Below, piece by piece: positions 36,106 to 44,759 of a DNA stretch of 64,000 nucleotides. The stretch is taken from positions 186,001 to 250,000 of the forward strand of contig NZ_AUIF01000003.1 of NCBI RefSeq assembly GCF_000423565.1, read 5' to 3'. The position numbers were made by a program, and so were the translations under genes. The notes beneath the pieces were generated by a model that saw only the letters and a program-made list of their open reading frames with translations, ran no database searches and was not told the DNA's origin. The first letter of the stretch is position 1. Each line of letters starts with the position of its first letter. This DNA comes from Runella zeae DSM 19591. GTDB taxonomy: Bacteria > Bacteroidota > Bacteroidia > Cytophagales > Spirosomataceae.

Positions 36106-38121
36106 TTATTTAGTGACTTTCAGTTTTCCTTGCATAAGCGTATGGTGACCGGGGAATGTGCATAAAAATGTATATTCTCCGGGTTCTTTTGGAGCTACGA
36201 AGTAAATAGCTTCGCTTGTCTCGGGTTGCAGTATATTAGTATGAAAGAGCACGTTAGCCGATTTTGGAACATACTGCATATCCGAACCCTTTAGACCTAG
36301 CTTAATGGCAGCATCTCCAACAGGGTTGGCTGTGCCGGGTTTCACAATCACGCAATTGTGAAGCATATCGTCGTTGTTGTTGAAAATCCATTTGATACGG
36401 CTTCCTGCTTTTACTTGTACATCACTGATGTCAAATTTAAGACCCGGTTTGGTACCAACAATGATGGTTTGGTCAGGGCCGTTTGTCCAGTCTGCGGGTT
36501 GTTCGGTGTTACGTTTAGCGCTTGCAGGTCCTTTGTTAGTAGAAGGAGTAGCGGTAGGCATGCTATGATTGCTGTGGTCAGTCGTGACAGTCGCGGCCTT
36601 TGGCTGAGCGGCATTCCACTGAGAGCTAGGGATTTTTTGCCCGTCTGCAATTTCGTTTAATGTATAATAACCTACATTGTGTAAAAGAGGCAATCCAGCA
36701 GCAGAACGAACGCCTTCAGCTTTGATTTCATGAATATATCCTAGCTTTAGGCTGTCTAGCACAATGCGAGCCTTTAGACCATTGTCAGACACGGCAATAT
36801 GACGAATTACTCGTTCCGACGCATTGATGATAGGGCTACCATACGTACGGTGGTACTTATAAGTAAAGGTATTGAATTGATAAGAATCTACATTCTGAGC
36901 GGTTGCTTTGTCAACAGGCATTGTAAACTCTACTTCAAATCCATCAGGCATGGACCGAACCGCCTTCATCTCGAAAGGAGTTTTGCCAGTCCATACAAGA
37001 CGTTGTAATCCAAAATCGTCTTTTCCGGTAGCTGACCATCCACGGCTTGTTTGACCAACAAACATCGACCCGTCAAGCCCCCATACCATTCGTAAAATCC
37101 CTGATTGAAAACCTTCACGGAAAGGAAAACAGATACCTTGCCATTTGCCGTTTACTTTTTCGAGCATTACGCGCATGATTTTGCTGTGGCCTTGGTCGCC
37201 TACAAAAAGTTGCCCCTCAAAAGGCCCAAATGCTCCTTTTGTAATGTCTTCGCGTATGTCGGAGGTAGAGATGCCCATCAACGTATGAGGAAACCATACG
37301 GCTGGAGGTTTTAAGCCAGGTACTCTTTTGGCTACTTCATAAAGAGGCTCGCCCGTGTTGGGAATGTCTTGTTCTTTCAATTTGACGGGCGATTCGGGTT
37401 CTTGGCTCCAGCGGAGGCCGGCAGGATTACCCGCAAAATCGCCGGGCTCAAGGTGAGTCATTCGGCCCGAGCCTACCCAGTCACCTTGGTTTTCGGTATA
37501 AAATATATCTCCTGACTGCAACGCCGCATAGCCTGCTGGTGAACGTAGACCCGTCGCAATGGGAGTCATATTTCCTTTATCATCAAATTTTAAAAGCCAA
37601 CCTCTCCATTTTGCTAAACTTGCGCCACGGCCAATCCAATCAAGGTTGAGGGTCACCAACAAATCGCCGTTAGGAGCTAACACGGGCCCATAAGAATACT
37701 CATGATAATTGCCCGAAAGAGGCCATTTGTAAAAAGACTCATACACATCAGCGGTGCCGTCGTTGTCGGAGTCGATAAGGTGGGTGATTTCACCCCGCTG
37801 TGAAACCAAAAAAGAGCCATCAGGGCGATACAAAAGACCAAGAGGCTCATGTAAGCCGTGGGCAAAGCGTTTGTAAGTGGGTTGGCCTGAACCTTTGAGG
37901 TAGGGATTGTTTATCATCCACACTTCCCCTCGCCGAGTAGAAGCAGCCACACGGCCATCAGGCAATACGGCTACACCACCAATTTCGAGTTGTATGTTTT
38001 CGGGGATGGGTAGTGTAACAATGCGATAATAATCATCTTCGGTCATGGGGCGATTCTGAGCCTGAGTCCAAAGCGAAGATGTTACTAATCCAACTAAACA
38101 ATTTATTAATACTTTTTTCAT
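36106..38121 (-). CDS. Sugar-dehydrogenase-like beta-propeller protein fused to a blue-copper domain
   Basis: 671 residues with a signal peptide (about 1-21). Residues about 35-400 form a six-bladed propeller of the soluble glucose/sorbosone dehydrogenase type (VAVLPDGRVAAST, GLLYRPDGSFLVSQRG, ATGLRSPAGYA, LFVGDQGHSKIMRV). A middle beta domain follows (about 400-500), then a linker rich in Pro, Thr and Ser. The last 120 residues are a plastocyanin/azurin-like domain with all four copper ligands in order: His in MLHNCV, then Cys, His and Met in FLCTFPGHHTLMQG. Electrons from an oxidised substrate could pass to the copper centre. Whether the propeller holds PQQ is not evident. Confidence 0.85.
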   Translation of the reverse strand: MKKVLINCLVGLVTSSLWTQAQNRPMTEDDYYRIVTLPIPENIQLEIGGVAVLPDGRVAASTRRGEVWMINNPYLKGSGQPTYKRFAHGLHEPLGLLYRPDGSFLVSQRGEITHLIDSDNDGTADVYESFYKWPLSGNYHEYSYGPVLAPNGDLLVTLNLDWIGRGASLAKWRGWLLKFDDKGNMTPIATGLRSPAGYAALQSGDIFYTENQGDWVGSGRMTHLEPGDFAGNPAGLRWSQEPESPVKLKEQDIPNTGEPLYEVAKRVPGLKPPAVWFPHTLMGISTSDIREDITKGAFGPFEGQLFVGDQGHSKIMRVMLEKVNGKWQGICFPFREGFQSGILRMVWGLDGSMFVGQTSRGWSATGKDDFGLQRLVWTGKTPFEMKAVRSMPDGFEVEFTMPVDKATAQNVDSYQFNTFTYKYHRTYGSPIINASERVIRHIAVSDNGLKARIVLDSLKLGYIHEIKAEGVRSAAGLPLLHNVGYYTLNEIADGQKIPSSQWNAAQPKAATVTTDHSNHSMPTATPSTNKGPASAKRNTEQPADWTNGPDQTIIVGTKPGLKFDISDVQVKAGSRIKWIFNNNDDMLHNCVIVKPGTANPVGDAAIKLGLKGSDMQYVPKSANVLFHTNILQPETSEAIYFVAPKEPGEYTFLCTFPGHHTLMQGKLKVTK

Positions 38122-38182
38122 GAAAAGTAAGCCTTATTTTTTAGTAATAAAGATAATAAGCACTGGCTTTTACCCAAAATAA

Positions 38183-38213
38183 AAGCGAGGTACTTATGGC
38201 ACCCCGCTTTTTT
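38183..38213 (-). terminator. Terminator of mdh
   Basis: GCGAGGT (38185-38191) pairs with ACCCCGC (38201-38207), one wobble pair. T-rich runs lie on both sides, so it may stop transcription in both directions. Confidence 0.65.
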
Positions 38214-38231
38214 AATACTTCTATCAAAGAA

Positions 38232-39161
38232 TTACATTGTTGATAGTACATTGTTCATGTTGCGGACAGCGTCTGCTGATTTGGCAAAAGCCGCTTTTTC
38301 AGATTCGCTTAAGCGAAGGCTAACGATTTTTTCCCAACCGCCTGCACCAATCACTACAGGTACACCCATACAAATGTCTTTTTGACCATACTCGCCATTA
38401 AGATATACTGAACATGGGAAAATGCGTTTTTGGTCACGAACGATGCTTTCTACCAAAGTAGCGACAGCAGCGCCTGGCGCATACCATGCCGAAGTACCAA
38501 TCAATTTGGTCAAAGTAGCACCGCCTACCATAGTATCGGCAGCTACTTGCTGTAGTTGCTCTTCTGACAAGAAGCGACTTACTGGAATACCGTTGTAGGT
38601 AGCCAAACGAGTCAAAGGAATCATTGTAGTATCTCCGTGGCCTCCAATTACCATTCCATGAAGGTCGTTAGGAGATACATTCATCGCCAACGAAAGATAA
38701 GTTTTGAAGCGTGCGCTATCTAGGATACCGCCCATTCCAATGATACGCTTTTTGGGCAATCCCAATTCTTTGAATGCCAAATAAGTCATAGTATCCATTG
38801 GGTTAGATACGATGATGATGATCGCCTTGGGCGAATATTTTAAGATGTTTTCGGCAACTCCCTTAACGATACCTGCGTTGATACCGATGAGTTCTTCACG
38901 AGTCATGCCCGGTTTACGAGGAATTCCTGAAGTGATAACTACCACTTCCGAACCTTTTGTTTTTTCGTAGTCATTTGTCGAACCAGTGATTTTAGTATCA
39001 AACCCGTTCAAAGTAGCTGTTTGAAACATATCAAGCGCTTTACCTTCCGACAAGCCTTCTTTGATGTCGAGCAATACTACTTCCTGGGCCAACTGACGGC
39101 GGGCGATGTTGTCGGCACAGGTTGCGCCTACTGCACCTGCTCCTACTACAGTAATTTTCAT
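38232..39161 (-). CDS. mdh: Malate dehydrogenase (LDH-like type)
   Basis: 309 residues. It interconverts malate and oxaloacetate with NAD in the citric acid cycle. The NAD-binding GAGAVG is at 7-12. The substrate-binding arginines are in SGIPRKPGMTREEL (82 and 88) and in LDSARF (151), and the catalytic His175 is in GGHGDTTM. Arg at the specificity position 82, together with the adjacent PRKPGM pattern, marks malate and not lactate as substrate. The gene is monocistronic, ending in its own hairpin terminator. Confidence 0.96.
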   Translation of the reverse strand: MKITVVGAGAVGATCADNIARRQLAQEVVLLDIKEGLSEGKALDMFQTATLNGFDTKITGSTNDYEKTKGSEVVVITSGIPRKPGMTREELIGINAGIVKGVAENILKYSPKAIIIIVSNPMDTMTYLAFKELGLPKKRIIGMGGILDSARFKTYLSLAMNVSPNDLHGMVIGGHGDTTMIPLTRLATYNGIPVSRFLSEEQLQQVAADTMVGGATLTKLIGTSAWYAPGAAVATLVESIVRDQKRIFPCSVYLNGEYGQKDICMGVPVVIGAGGWEKIVSLRLSESEKAAFAKSADAVRNMNNVLSTM

Positions 39162-39365
39162 TGGGATTATGAATTTATTGGTGAATTAACGGTTTTTTAA
39201 AACTGGGCGTAAATATAGGGTGAAAACCATTTAAAGCTACTCTTAAAGGTAGATTTAATGCTAAAAACATATAGTCTGACGCCGTTCATCCAGTTTTTAC
39301 AAGACACCCTTTCTTGAAAAAAGCTACTCATCCTATTTTGATTGCAGACCTTTAAATCACTGCCG

Positions 39366-39373
39366 TATCTTTG
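39366..39373 (+). promoter_or_regulatory. -7 box of the YgiB/YgiC-like pair
   Basis: TATCTTTG, a full match. TTG at 39342-39344 stands 21 bases upstream, inside the accepted range. Confidence 0.55.
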
Positions 39374-39437
39374 TTGCACCTTTTTTAGCCATGAAACATT
39401 AACTTTATCGTTGATTATCACCCCAACCTTTACAAAC

Positions 39438-40067
39438 ATGACACCTATTCGGAAAGGGACAGTCGTGAAGACTGTCAAAGATATTACAATCGGAGCTGCT
39501 CTGACGGTGGCGCTGCTTCAAGGAAGTATGGCACTTCAGAGCTGCGGAGGTTCTTCGGATGAGGGCTATCAGCAACAAACATCTTACAAAGGACGCCCCG
39601 TAAGAACCTACATTACTGAAATGAAGCCGGGAGAGTTTAAAATTACGGACGAAGTGGCCGTCAGCAAAGAATCTGAAGCCGGAGCAATTGTTCGTTATTT
39701 TGACGGAAGACGGGACACTCTTACGGTAGCTGAAGCGCGAGGATTGGTGAGGTCGGATTCCACTACGCGCGATTATTATAGCAATCCCAATCATTATCAC
39801 TCACATTATCATCACAGTAGCTCTCTCTCCAACGCGCTCTTGTGGGGAGGGATGGGGTATATGCTGGGGCGTAATAATTCTTCCCAATACTATAATGAAA
39901 GCCGCGAGCGACAGTATACTTCGGGAGTATATGCCAACTCCTCGGTATATCAGCGCTCTTCGGGAATTCATGATAGTTACCATAGCTATCGCAAAAGCTC
40001 GGCTTCGCGCCCTAGTAGTGGGAGAAGTGGGTTCTTTAGCCGTAGCGGACGCAGTTTTGGTGGTTAA
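39438..40067 (+). CDS. YgiB-like lipoprotein
   Basis: 209 residues from the ATG at 39438; the longer frame from 39342 starts inside the promoter region and is rejected. The N-terminus has a hydrophobic stretch ending MALQSC, a plausible lipobox with Cys36. The centre is Asp/Ser/His/Tyr-rich (NPNHYHSHYHHSSS), followed by ALLWGGMGYMLGR, then a Ser/Arg/Gly tail ending GRSFGG. E. coli YgiB, a lipoprotein next to the glutathionylspermidine-synthase-like YgiC, has the same plan including MxGYMxGR and a Ser-Arg-x-Gly-Gly end. The following gene is the YgiC homologue. Function is unknown; the family call rests on plan and neighbour, not on close identity. Confidence 0.65.
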   Translation: MTPIRKGTVVKTVKDITIGAALTVALLQGSMALQSCGGSSDEGYQQQTSYKGRPVRTYITEMKPGEFKITDEVAVSKESEAGAIVRYFDGRRDTLTVAEARGLVRSDSTTRDYYSNPNHYHSHYHHSSSLSNALLWGGMGYMLGRNNSSQYYNESRERQYTSGVYANSSVYQRSSGIHDSYHSYRKSSASRPSSGRSGFFSRSGRSFGG

Positions 40068-40097
40068 AATTAATTAATTGTTTAAGAAATTCAGTTC

Positions 40098-41270
40098 ATG
40101 ATAAACACTCGATATTTGAATCAAAACCCTGAAGCTCAGTTACGAAATGTAGGCTGGGATTGGATGCTAGGGGCTGATACGTTGCCTTATCTTGCCAATG
40201 AAGTAGTAACTATCAAATCGTATGAAGCAGAGGCGTATTTCAATGCCGCCAACGAATTATATGAGATTTATACCGAAGCTGCCCAACATGCCATAGACCG
40301 TAATTTATGGAAGGAAATGGGTATTCCCGAAAACCTTATTGAGCTTATCAAAATAACCTGGGAAGATGACCGTCATTGGCATATTTATGGGCGTTTTGAT
40401 TTGGCCGGAGGGGTAAAACGTGAGCCAATTAAACTCATTGAATTTAATGCTGATACGGCTACCTGTATTCCCGAAACGGCGGTGGTCCAGTGGGCGCACC
40501 TTAAGGCCAATCAAATGGACGAAAGCCAGCAATTCAATAACGTTTATGAAGCCTTGAAAGAACAATTTGCGGAGCTTCGTCGTCGCAATATGCACCTTGC
40601 ACCTACTTTGCTTTTTTCGACCATGCGCGATGCCCCCGAAGACGATACCAATGTGGCGGTGCTGGGAGAGGCGGCTCGTGAGGCGGGTTTTGATGTGGAG
40701 TTTAGCTATATGGATGAAGTTGAATTTTCACCTAGTGAGGGTATTTTCAAACAAAATCCTCACAATGGTAAATTCGAACAATTTGACTTTTGGTTTAAGC
40801 TCGTGCCTTGGGAATACATCGGCTATGACGAACCCGACTTGGCCGAAATTCTGACCCAAATCGTTAAGAATGGAAAAGCGATGATTATCAATCCGGCCTA
40901 TACTTTGTTGTTTCAATCTAAGTATATCTTAAAGTTGCTGTGGGATTTATATCCTAATCATCCGCTTTTATTGCCTACGATGAGCCAGCCTTTGACTAAT
41001 AAAGTGAGCGTAGAAAAAGTGCTTTTTGGTCGTGAAGGGGCTAATGTGCGTATTTTAGAAAGCAATGGGGCGGTGGTCTCGGCAGCTGAGGGTGATTACG
41101 GAGATTATGAAAAAATATACCAAGAATACGTCGAATTTCCACGAGATGCTCTCGGACAGCGCTACCAAGCGGGGGTGTTTTGGGCGGGCGAAGCTTGTGG
41201 ATTGGGCTACCGTCGAGGTGGCAAAATCATTGACAATACGGCCCAATTTGTAGGACACATAGTGGAGTGA
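40098..41270 (+). CDS. YgiC-like glutathionylspermidine synthase family protein
   Basis: 390 residues, an ATP-grasp-type amide ligase. Family pattern: GWDWMLG near the N-terminus, YGRFDLAGG, KLIEFNADTATCIPETAVVQW, and a C-terminal part with EACGLGYRRGGKIIDNTAQFVGHIV. These are the features of the synthetase domain of glutathionylspermidine synthase, shared by E. coli YgiC and YjfC. It lies 30 bases after the YgiB-like gene. The YgiC-type proteins lack the amidase half; their real substrate is not established. It converges with the ABC transporter ATPase gene, two bases apart. Confidence 0.9.
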   Translation: MINTRYLNQNPEAQLRNVGWDWMLGADTLPYLANEVVTIKSYEAEAYFNAANELYEIYTEAAQHAIDRNLWKEMGIPENLIELIKITWEDDRHWHIYGRFDLAGGVKREPIKLIEFNADTATCIPETAVVQWAHLKANQMDESQQFNNVYEALKEQFAELRRRNMHLAPTLLFSTMRDAPEDDTNVAVLGEAAREAGFDVEFSYMDEVEFSPSEGIFKQNPHNGKFEQFDFWFKLVPWEYIGYDEPDLAEILTQIVKNGKAMIINPAYTLLFQSKYILKLLWDLYPNHPLLLPTMSQPLTNKVSVEKVLFGREGANVRILESNGAVVSAAEGDYGDYEKIYQEYVEFPRDALGQRYQAGVFWAGEACGLGYRRGGKIIDNTAQFVGHIVE

Positions 41271-41272
41271 TT

Positions 41273-41956
41273 TTATCCTCCACTTATGATTTTGCCGTCT
41301 GACATTTCGATGATTCTGTCTCCGCCTTTGGCAAAGTCGGGGTCGTGAGTGACGGTGATGATGGTTTGGCCATTTTCATGAGAAATCTTACGGAAAATAT
41401 CAAAAACCAAATTAGAATTGGCTTTGTCAAGGTTGCCAGTAGGTTCGTCTCCCATGATGATGGTGGGGTCGTTGATGAGCGCACGGGCGATGGCCACGCG
41501 CTGTTGTTGACCGCCCGAGAGTTTAGAAGACTGCTTACGGGCGTGTGCTTCCATGTTGACTAGTTTGAGCTTTTCGTAGGCTCTCTCTTCTATTTCTTTG
41601 TTACTATATTTTCCAAGTTTTTGGGCGGGTAGCATTACGTTTTGTAATACCGTAAACTCTGGTAAAAGAAAGTGAAACTGGAAAACAAACCCTAAGTGTT
41701 CGTTTCGGAAATCAGCCAAACGGTCTTGACTAAGACCCGTAAGGCGGCTACCATTTACGTCCAAAACACCTTCATAATCCGTATCCATCGTAGATAAAAT
41801 ATAGAGTAAGGTAGATTTGCCACAGCCCGACTTGCCGATGATGGATAAAAATTCTCCTTTTTTTACTTCAAAATTGATATTCTGCAAAACCTGAAACTTT
41901 TCGGGTTCGTAAAAATACTTATTGATGTGGCTGGCTTGAAGAACAGTACTAGTCAT
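41273..41956 (-). CDS. ABC transporter ATP-binding protein (MacB/LolD type)
   Basis: 227 residues. Walker A GKSGCGKST, Q-loop region FQFHFLLPEFT, signature LSGGQQQRVAIARAL, Walker B ILMGDEPTGNLD and His switch THDP are all complete. The short length and the LSGGQQQRVAIARAL/EPTGNLD form are typical of the MacB/LolD/FtsE group. It lies last in the efflux operon, 25 bases after the permease gene, and powers it from the cytoplasm. The permease and ATPase are separate proteins, unlike E. coli MacB, where they are fused. Confidence 0.94.
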   Translation of the reverse strand: MTSTVLQASHINKYFYEPEKFQVLQNINFEVKKGEFLSIIGKSGCGKSTLLYILSTMDTDYEGVLDVNGSRLTGLSQDRLADFRNEHLGFVFQFHFLLPEFTVLQNVMLPAQKLGKYSNKEIEERAYEKLKLVNMEAHARKQSSKLSGGQQQRVAIARALINDPTIIMGDEPTGNLDKANSNLVFDIFRKISHENGQTIITVTHDPDFAKGGDRIIEMSDGKIISGG

Positions 41957-41981
41957 GTCTGTAAAGATAAAATGCGGAAAC

Positions 41982-43238
41982 TTAACCTCTTAGGATAGCG
42001 ACAGGGTCAATTTTGGAAGCTTTGCGTGAAGGAAAATAACCCGCCAAAATGGTAGTAATCAGTCCAAACACTAATCCCATGGCGTAATATTCGGTCCTGA
42101 AAATAACCGGAAAAGTTTTGAGACTAATCATGTCGCCGGTGTCAAAAGGAGTAATTGAGAGCAACAGACTAATACCAAAACCGATACCTAGCCCTAGTAA
42201 ACCACCCGCTAGTCCAATGATAACGGCTTGTAATAAAAACACCGCAACGACGTCTTTGCTGCCAAACCCCGTAGCTTTCAAGATAGCAATGTCCTTGAGT
42301 TTGTTGATGACATTCATATTCATAATATTATAAATTCCGAATCCAGCTACTACCAACAGCGTCATAGATACCACAAAGGTCATCACATTTCGAATTTTTT
42401 CCCCCGCTAAGATAGCCTGATTAGCCGTTGACCAGTCTTCAGCATAAGTGTTGAATTGTTTACTTAGTTTTTTGCCAAAACTAATGGCTTGAAGAGGGTC
42501 ATTCATTTTGATGTGAATATCAGTAATATAGCTTGCATCTTTTCCCAAAATTTCTTGAACAGTACTGATACTGGTATAGCATCGGATGTTGTCGATAGTG
42601 CCTATCCCAAACCCAAACGTTCCTACTACTCTTAAAGTGATATTGCCACCGAGTGGGGTGGTGACACTGACTTTATCGCCCAGCCTTACATTGAGTTTAC
42701 GAGCCAAAGTAGCACCCAATACAATACCGTTTGGGTTGGCCAAAAGCGATTTGAAACTACCCGTTTTGATACGACTGTCTAGGTTATAGAGGCGATTTTC
42801 GCGAGGATAATCAATGCCCGCTATCACCCCCGAAATCTGAATGGGGCCGTTGTTGAAAAAAGCTTGTGAACTCACTTCAGGAGATACCCCTAGTACGCCG
42901 GGCATTTGCTCGATCATGCTTACCATTTGAAGGCCATTTTTAATACGAGCCAGTTGCTGTTTAGGTTTTTGGTGATATACAATATTGAGCGTGCCTTGTT
43001 GTTTGAAAGTATCATCCAAAATACTAGGGCGTTGGGTATTTACCTCGTTGTATATCCTTACGTGAGGACTGGCATCCAATGCCGAATCTTCTAAAAATTG
43101 ATTGACACCTTGCATGAAACTTATCATTACGATAAACATCGCTATTCCAAACGTTACACCCAGCATAGCTACGAGGGTTTGGCGTTTTTTGGCTAAAAGA
43201 TGAGTTTGGGCGATTTGAAAAGATAGATTTAGGTTCAT
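41982..43238 (-). CDS. ABC transporter permease (MacB/LolC type)
   Basis: 418 residues. One N-terminal membrane segment (about 17-40) is followed by a periplasmic MacB_PCD domain (about 45-285), then three membrane segments of an FtsX domain (about 290-310, 340-365 and 380-405). The C-terminus ends AGYFPSRKASKIDPVAILRG, the FtsX family end motif. It starts one base after the stop of the small gene upstream. With the adaptor and TolC genes it suggests a tripartite pump driven by ATP. The exported compound is not known. Confidence 0.9.
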   Translation of the reverse strand: MNLNLSFQIAQTHLLAKKRQTLVAMLGVTFGIAMFIVMISFMQGVNQFLEDSALDASPHVRIYNEVNTQRPSILDDTFKQQGTLNIVYHQKPKQQLARIKNGLQMVSMIEQMPGVLGVSPEVSSQAFFNNGPIQISGVIAGIDYPRENRLYNLDSRIKTGSFKSLLANPNGIVLGATLARKLNVRLGDKVSVTTPLGGNITLRVVGTFGFGIGTIDNIRCYTSISTVQEILGKDASYITDIHIKMNDPLQAISFGKKLSKQFNTYAEDWSTANQAILAGEKIRNVMTFVVSMTLLVVAGFGIYNIMNMNVINKLKDIAILKATGFGSKDVVAVFLLQAVIIGLAGGLLGLGIGFGISLLLSITPFDTGDMISLKTFPVIFRTEYYAMGLVFGLITTILAGYFPSRKASKIDPVAILRG

Positions 43239-43239
43239 C

Positions 43240-43590
43240 TTAATTCATGTTTACGTTGTGGCACAAACCCTCTTTTCGTAGAGGTGTATAGGGTTGATTT
43301 TTGGTGCGTTCAATCAAGCCTTGGTATTCGTGATAAGAAATGATTTCTTTTAAATTTTTCAACGACATATTCTCTAAAAGAGGATGAATGCGCTTGGGTA
43401 AATCGGGACGTCCTAAACCTGCTTTGACGACGGCGGTATGTAAAAAGTGGTTCAGGATATGCGACGCCCAGCCTACCGACAAATGAGGCTGCTTGAAGAT
43501 GATTTCCAGAACGGCTTTCTTGTGCCAATTTTCAAACTCTTGCTGGGTGATAGGTCGATCGCCTTCAAAAATCTGGTCGTAGTTGGGCAT
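43240..43590 (-). CDS. Unrecognised 116-residue protein inside the efflux operon
   Basis: 116 residues, MPNYDQIFEGDRPITQQEF to LCHNVNMN, with no signal peptide or membrane segment, so probably cytoplasmic. It looks all-helical, with HKKAVLEIIFKQP, VGWASHILNHFLHTAVVKAGLG, and SLKNLKEIISYHEYQGL. I do not recognise it. It lies between the adaptor gene (14 bases) and the permease gene (1 base) with the reading direction of the operon, so translation is almost certainly coupled. The last ten residues have a repeated Asn. It might be a regulator or an assembly factor; this cannot be told. Confidence 0.7.
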   Translation of the reverse strand: MPNYDQIFEGDRPITQQEFENWHKKAVLEIIFKQPHLSVGWASHILNHFLHTAVVKAGLGRPDLPKRIHPLLENMSLKNLKEIISYHEYQGLIERTKNQPYTPLRKEGLCHNVNMN

Positions 43591-43604
43591 GTTTGTAAGG
43601 AGGG

Positions 43605-44732
43605 TTATTCTTTGACCAAAACACTTTTTTCGCTGAGACCAGCTTTGACTTCTATCAAGTCAAAGTTTTCGGCACCTTTCACAATTTTGATTTTCTTTTT
43701 TTCTTTCGCTTCCACTACCCATACGCTATCCATGCCTATCAGATATTCTTTTGGAATGGTGAGGGCTTTGGGGTTTTGAGAAATAATGATGTTGGCTTCG
43801 ACCGTTAGACCATAATAAGCCGCAGGGCTTTCTCCTACAAACTCAGCATCTACGCGGAAAGATTGGTCTATTTTGTTGAGTTTGGGATAAACCTTAGTCA
43901 CTTTGGCTTTAAAGACTTTGTCGCCATAAGCATCCATTTTAATCAATACTTCTTGGTCTACTTTGAGTTTAGAAAAATCGGTTTCGTCAACGGCCAATTG
44001 CAAATACACCTCATTAGGATTGCCCAACAAGGCCACCGCTTCGCCACGGCGTACTAGCTCACCTACTTTTTTGTAAACTTCATAAACTCGTGCTGCTTCA
44101 ATGCTTTTGATGCGATAATTGTCGCCTTCGCGTGTATTGACTCGAAAATTGGAACGGGAGTTTTGTAAATCTACATACAATTGGTTTTTGGTACGGGCGA
44201 GGGCTTTTTGCCGGGCCGCTACGTCGTTTTTGGAAGTAGTGTAGGTCAACTCAGCTTTTTCAAATTCAGCCTTAGAAGTTGCATTTTGGGCAAACAAATC
44301 TTTGAAGCGAACGTAGTTAACAGAGTCGTTTTGGAGTTTGGTGCGGGCGTTGCGCAGGGCCACTTCTAATTCAGCTAAAATCGGCGAATTGTCGGCATAG
44401 TTGGCCTCAGCTTGGCGATAAATATTGGCGGCTGCCTCCGAACGAGCATCTTGTGAGAGGCTCTCTAAACCAAACATAAGTTGATTGCGATTCACTACAT
44501 CGCCTTCATTGACCAACTGTTGTTGGAGATAGCCGTCGGCATTGGCTACTACTTTGTATTCGTTTTTTGGAAAAACATTACCAGAGGCATATACGGCTTC
44601 GGTAAGATTTTTGTAAACGGGTGAGGTCGTTTCGTCTTTAGACTTACAACTACTCCCTAAATAAATCAACAATCCTCCAATCGCCGTAGTTACATAAACT
44701 TTATGGAAATAATAAAAGGCTATTTTTTTCAT
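43605..44732 (-). CDS. Efflux periplasmic adaptor (HlyD/MacA type), probable lipoprotein
   Basis: 375 residues from the ATG at 44732; the longer frame adds eight residues that would precede the signal peptide. The N-terminus MKKIAFYYFHK...LIYLGSSC has a lipoprotein-like cleavage site with Cys29. A biotinyl-lipoyl-like half (about 50-80), a coiled-coil hairpin (about 85-200, rich in Ala, Arg, Gln) and the beta-barrel domain (about 230-320) follow. Such adaptors bridge the inner-membrane pump and TolC. It follows the TolC-like gene after 27 bases. The usual MacA plan is complete. Confidence 0.87.
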   Translation of the reverse strand: MKKIAFYYFHKVYVTTAIGGLLIYLGSSCKSKDETTSPVYKNLTEAVYASGNVFPKNEYKVVANADGYLQQQLVNEGDVVNRNQLMFGLESLSQDARSEAAANIYRQAEANYADNSPILAELEVALRNARTKLQNDSVNYVRFKDLFAQNATSKAEFEKAELTYTTSKNDVAARQKALARTKNQLYVDLQNSRSNFRVNTREGDNYRIKSIEAARVYEVYKKVGELVRRGEAVALLGNPNEVYLQLAVDETDFSKLKVDQEVLIKMDAYGDKVFKAKVTKVYPKLNKIDQSFRVDAEFVGESPAAYYGLTVEANIIISQNPKALTIPKEYLIGMDSVWVVEAKEKKKIKIVKGAENFDLIEVKAGLSEKSVLVKE

Positions 44733-44759
44733 TTGTATATCTAAGTCAGAGGTCAAATG

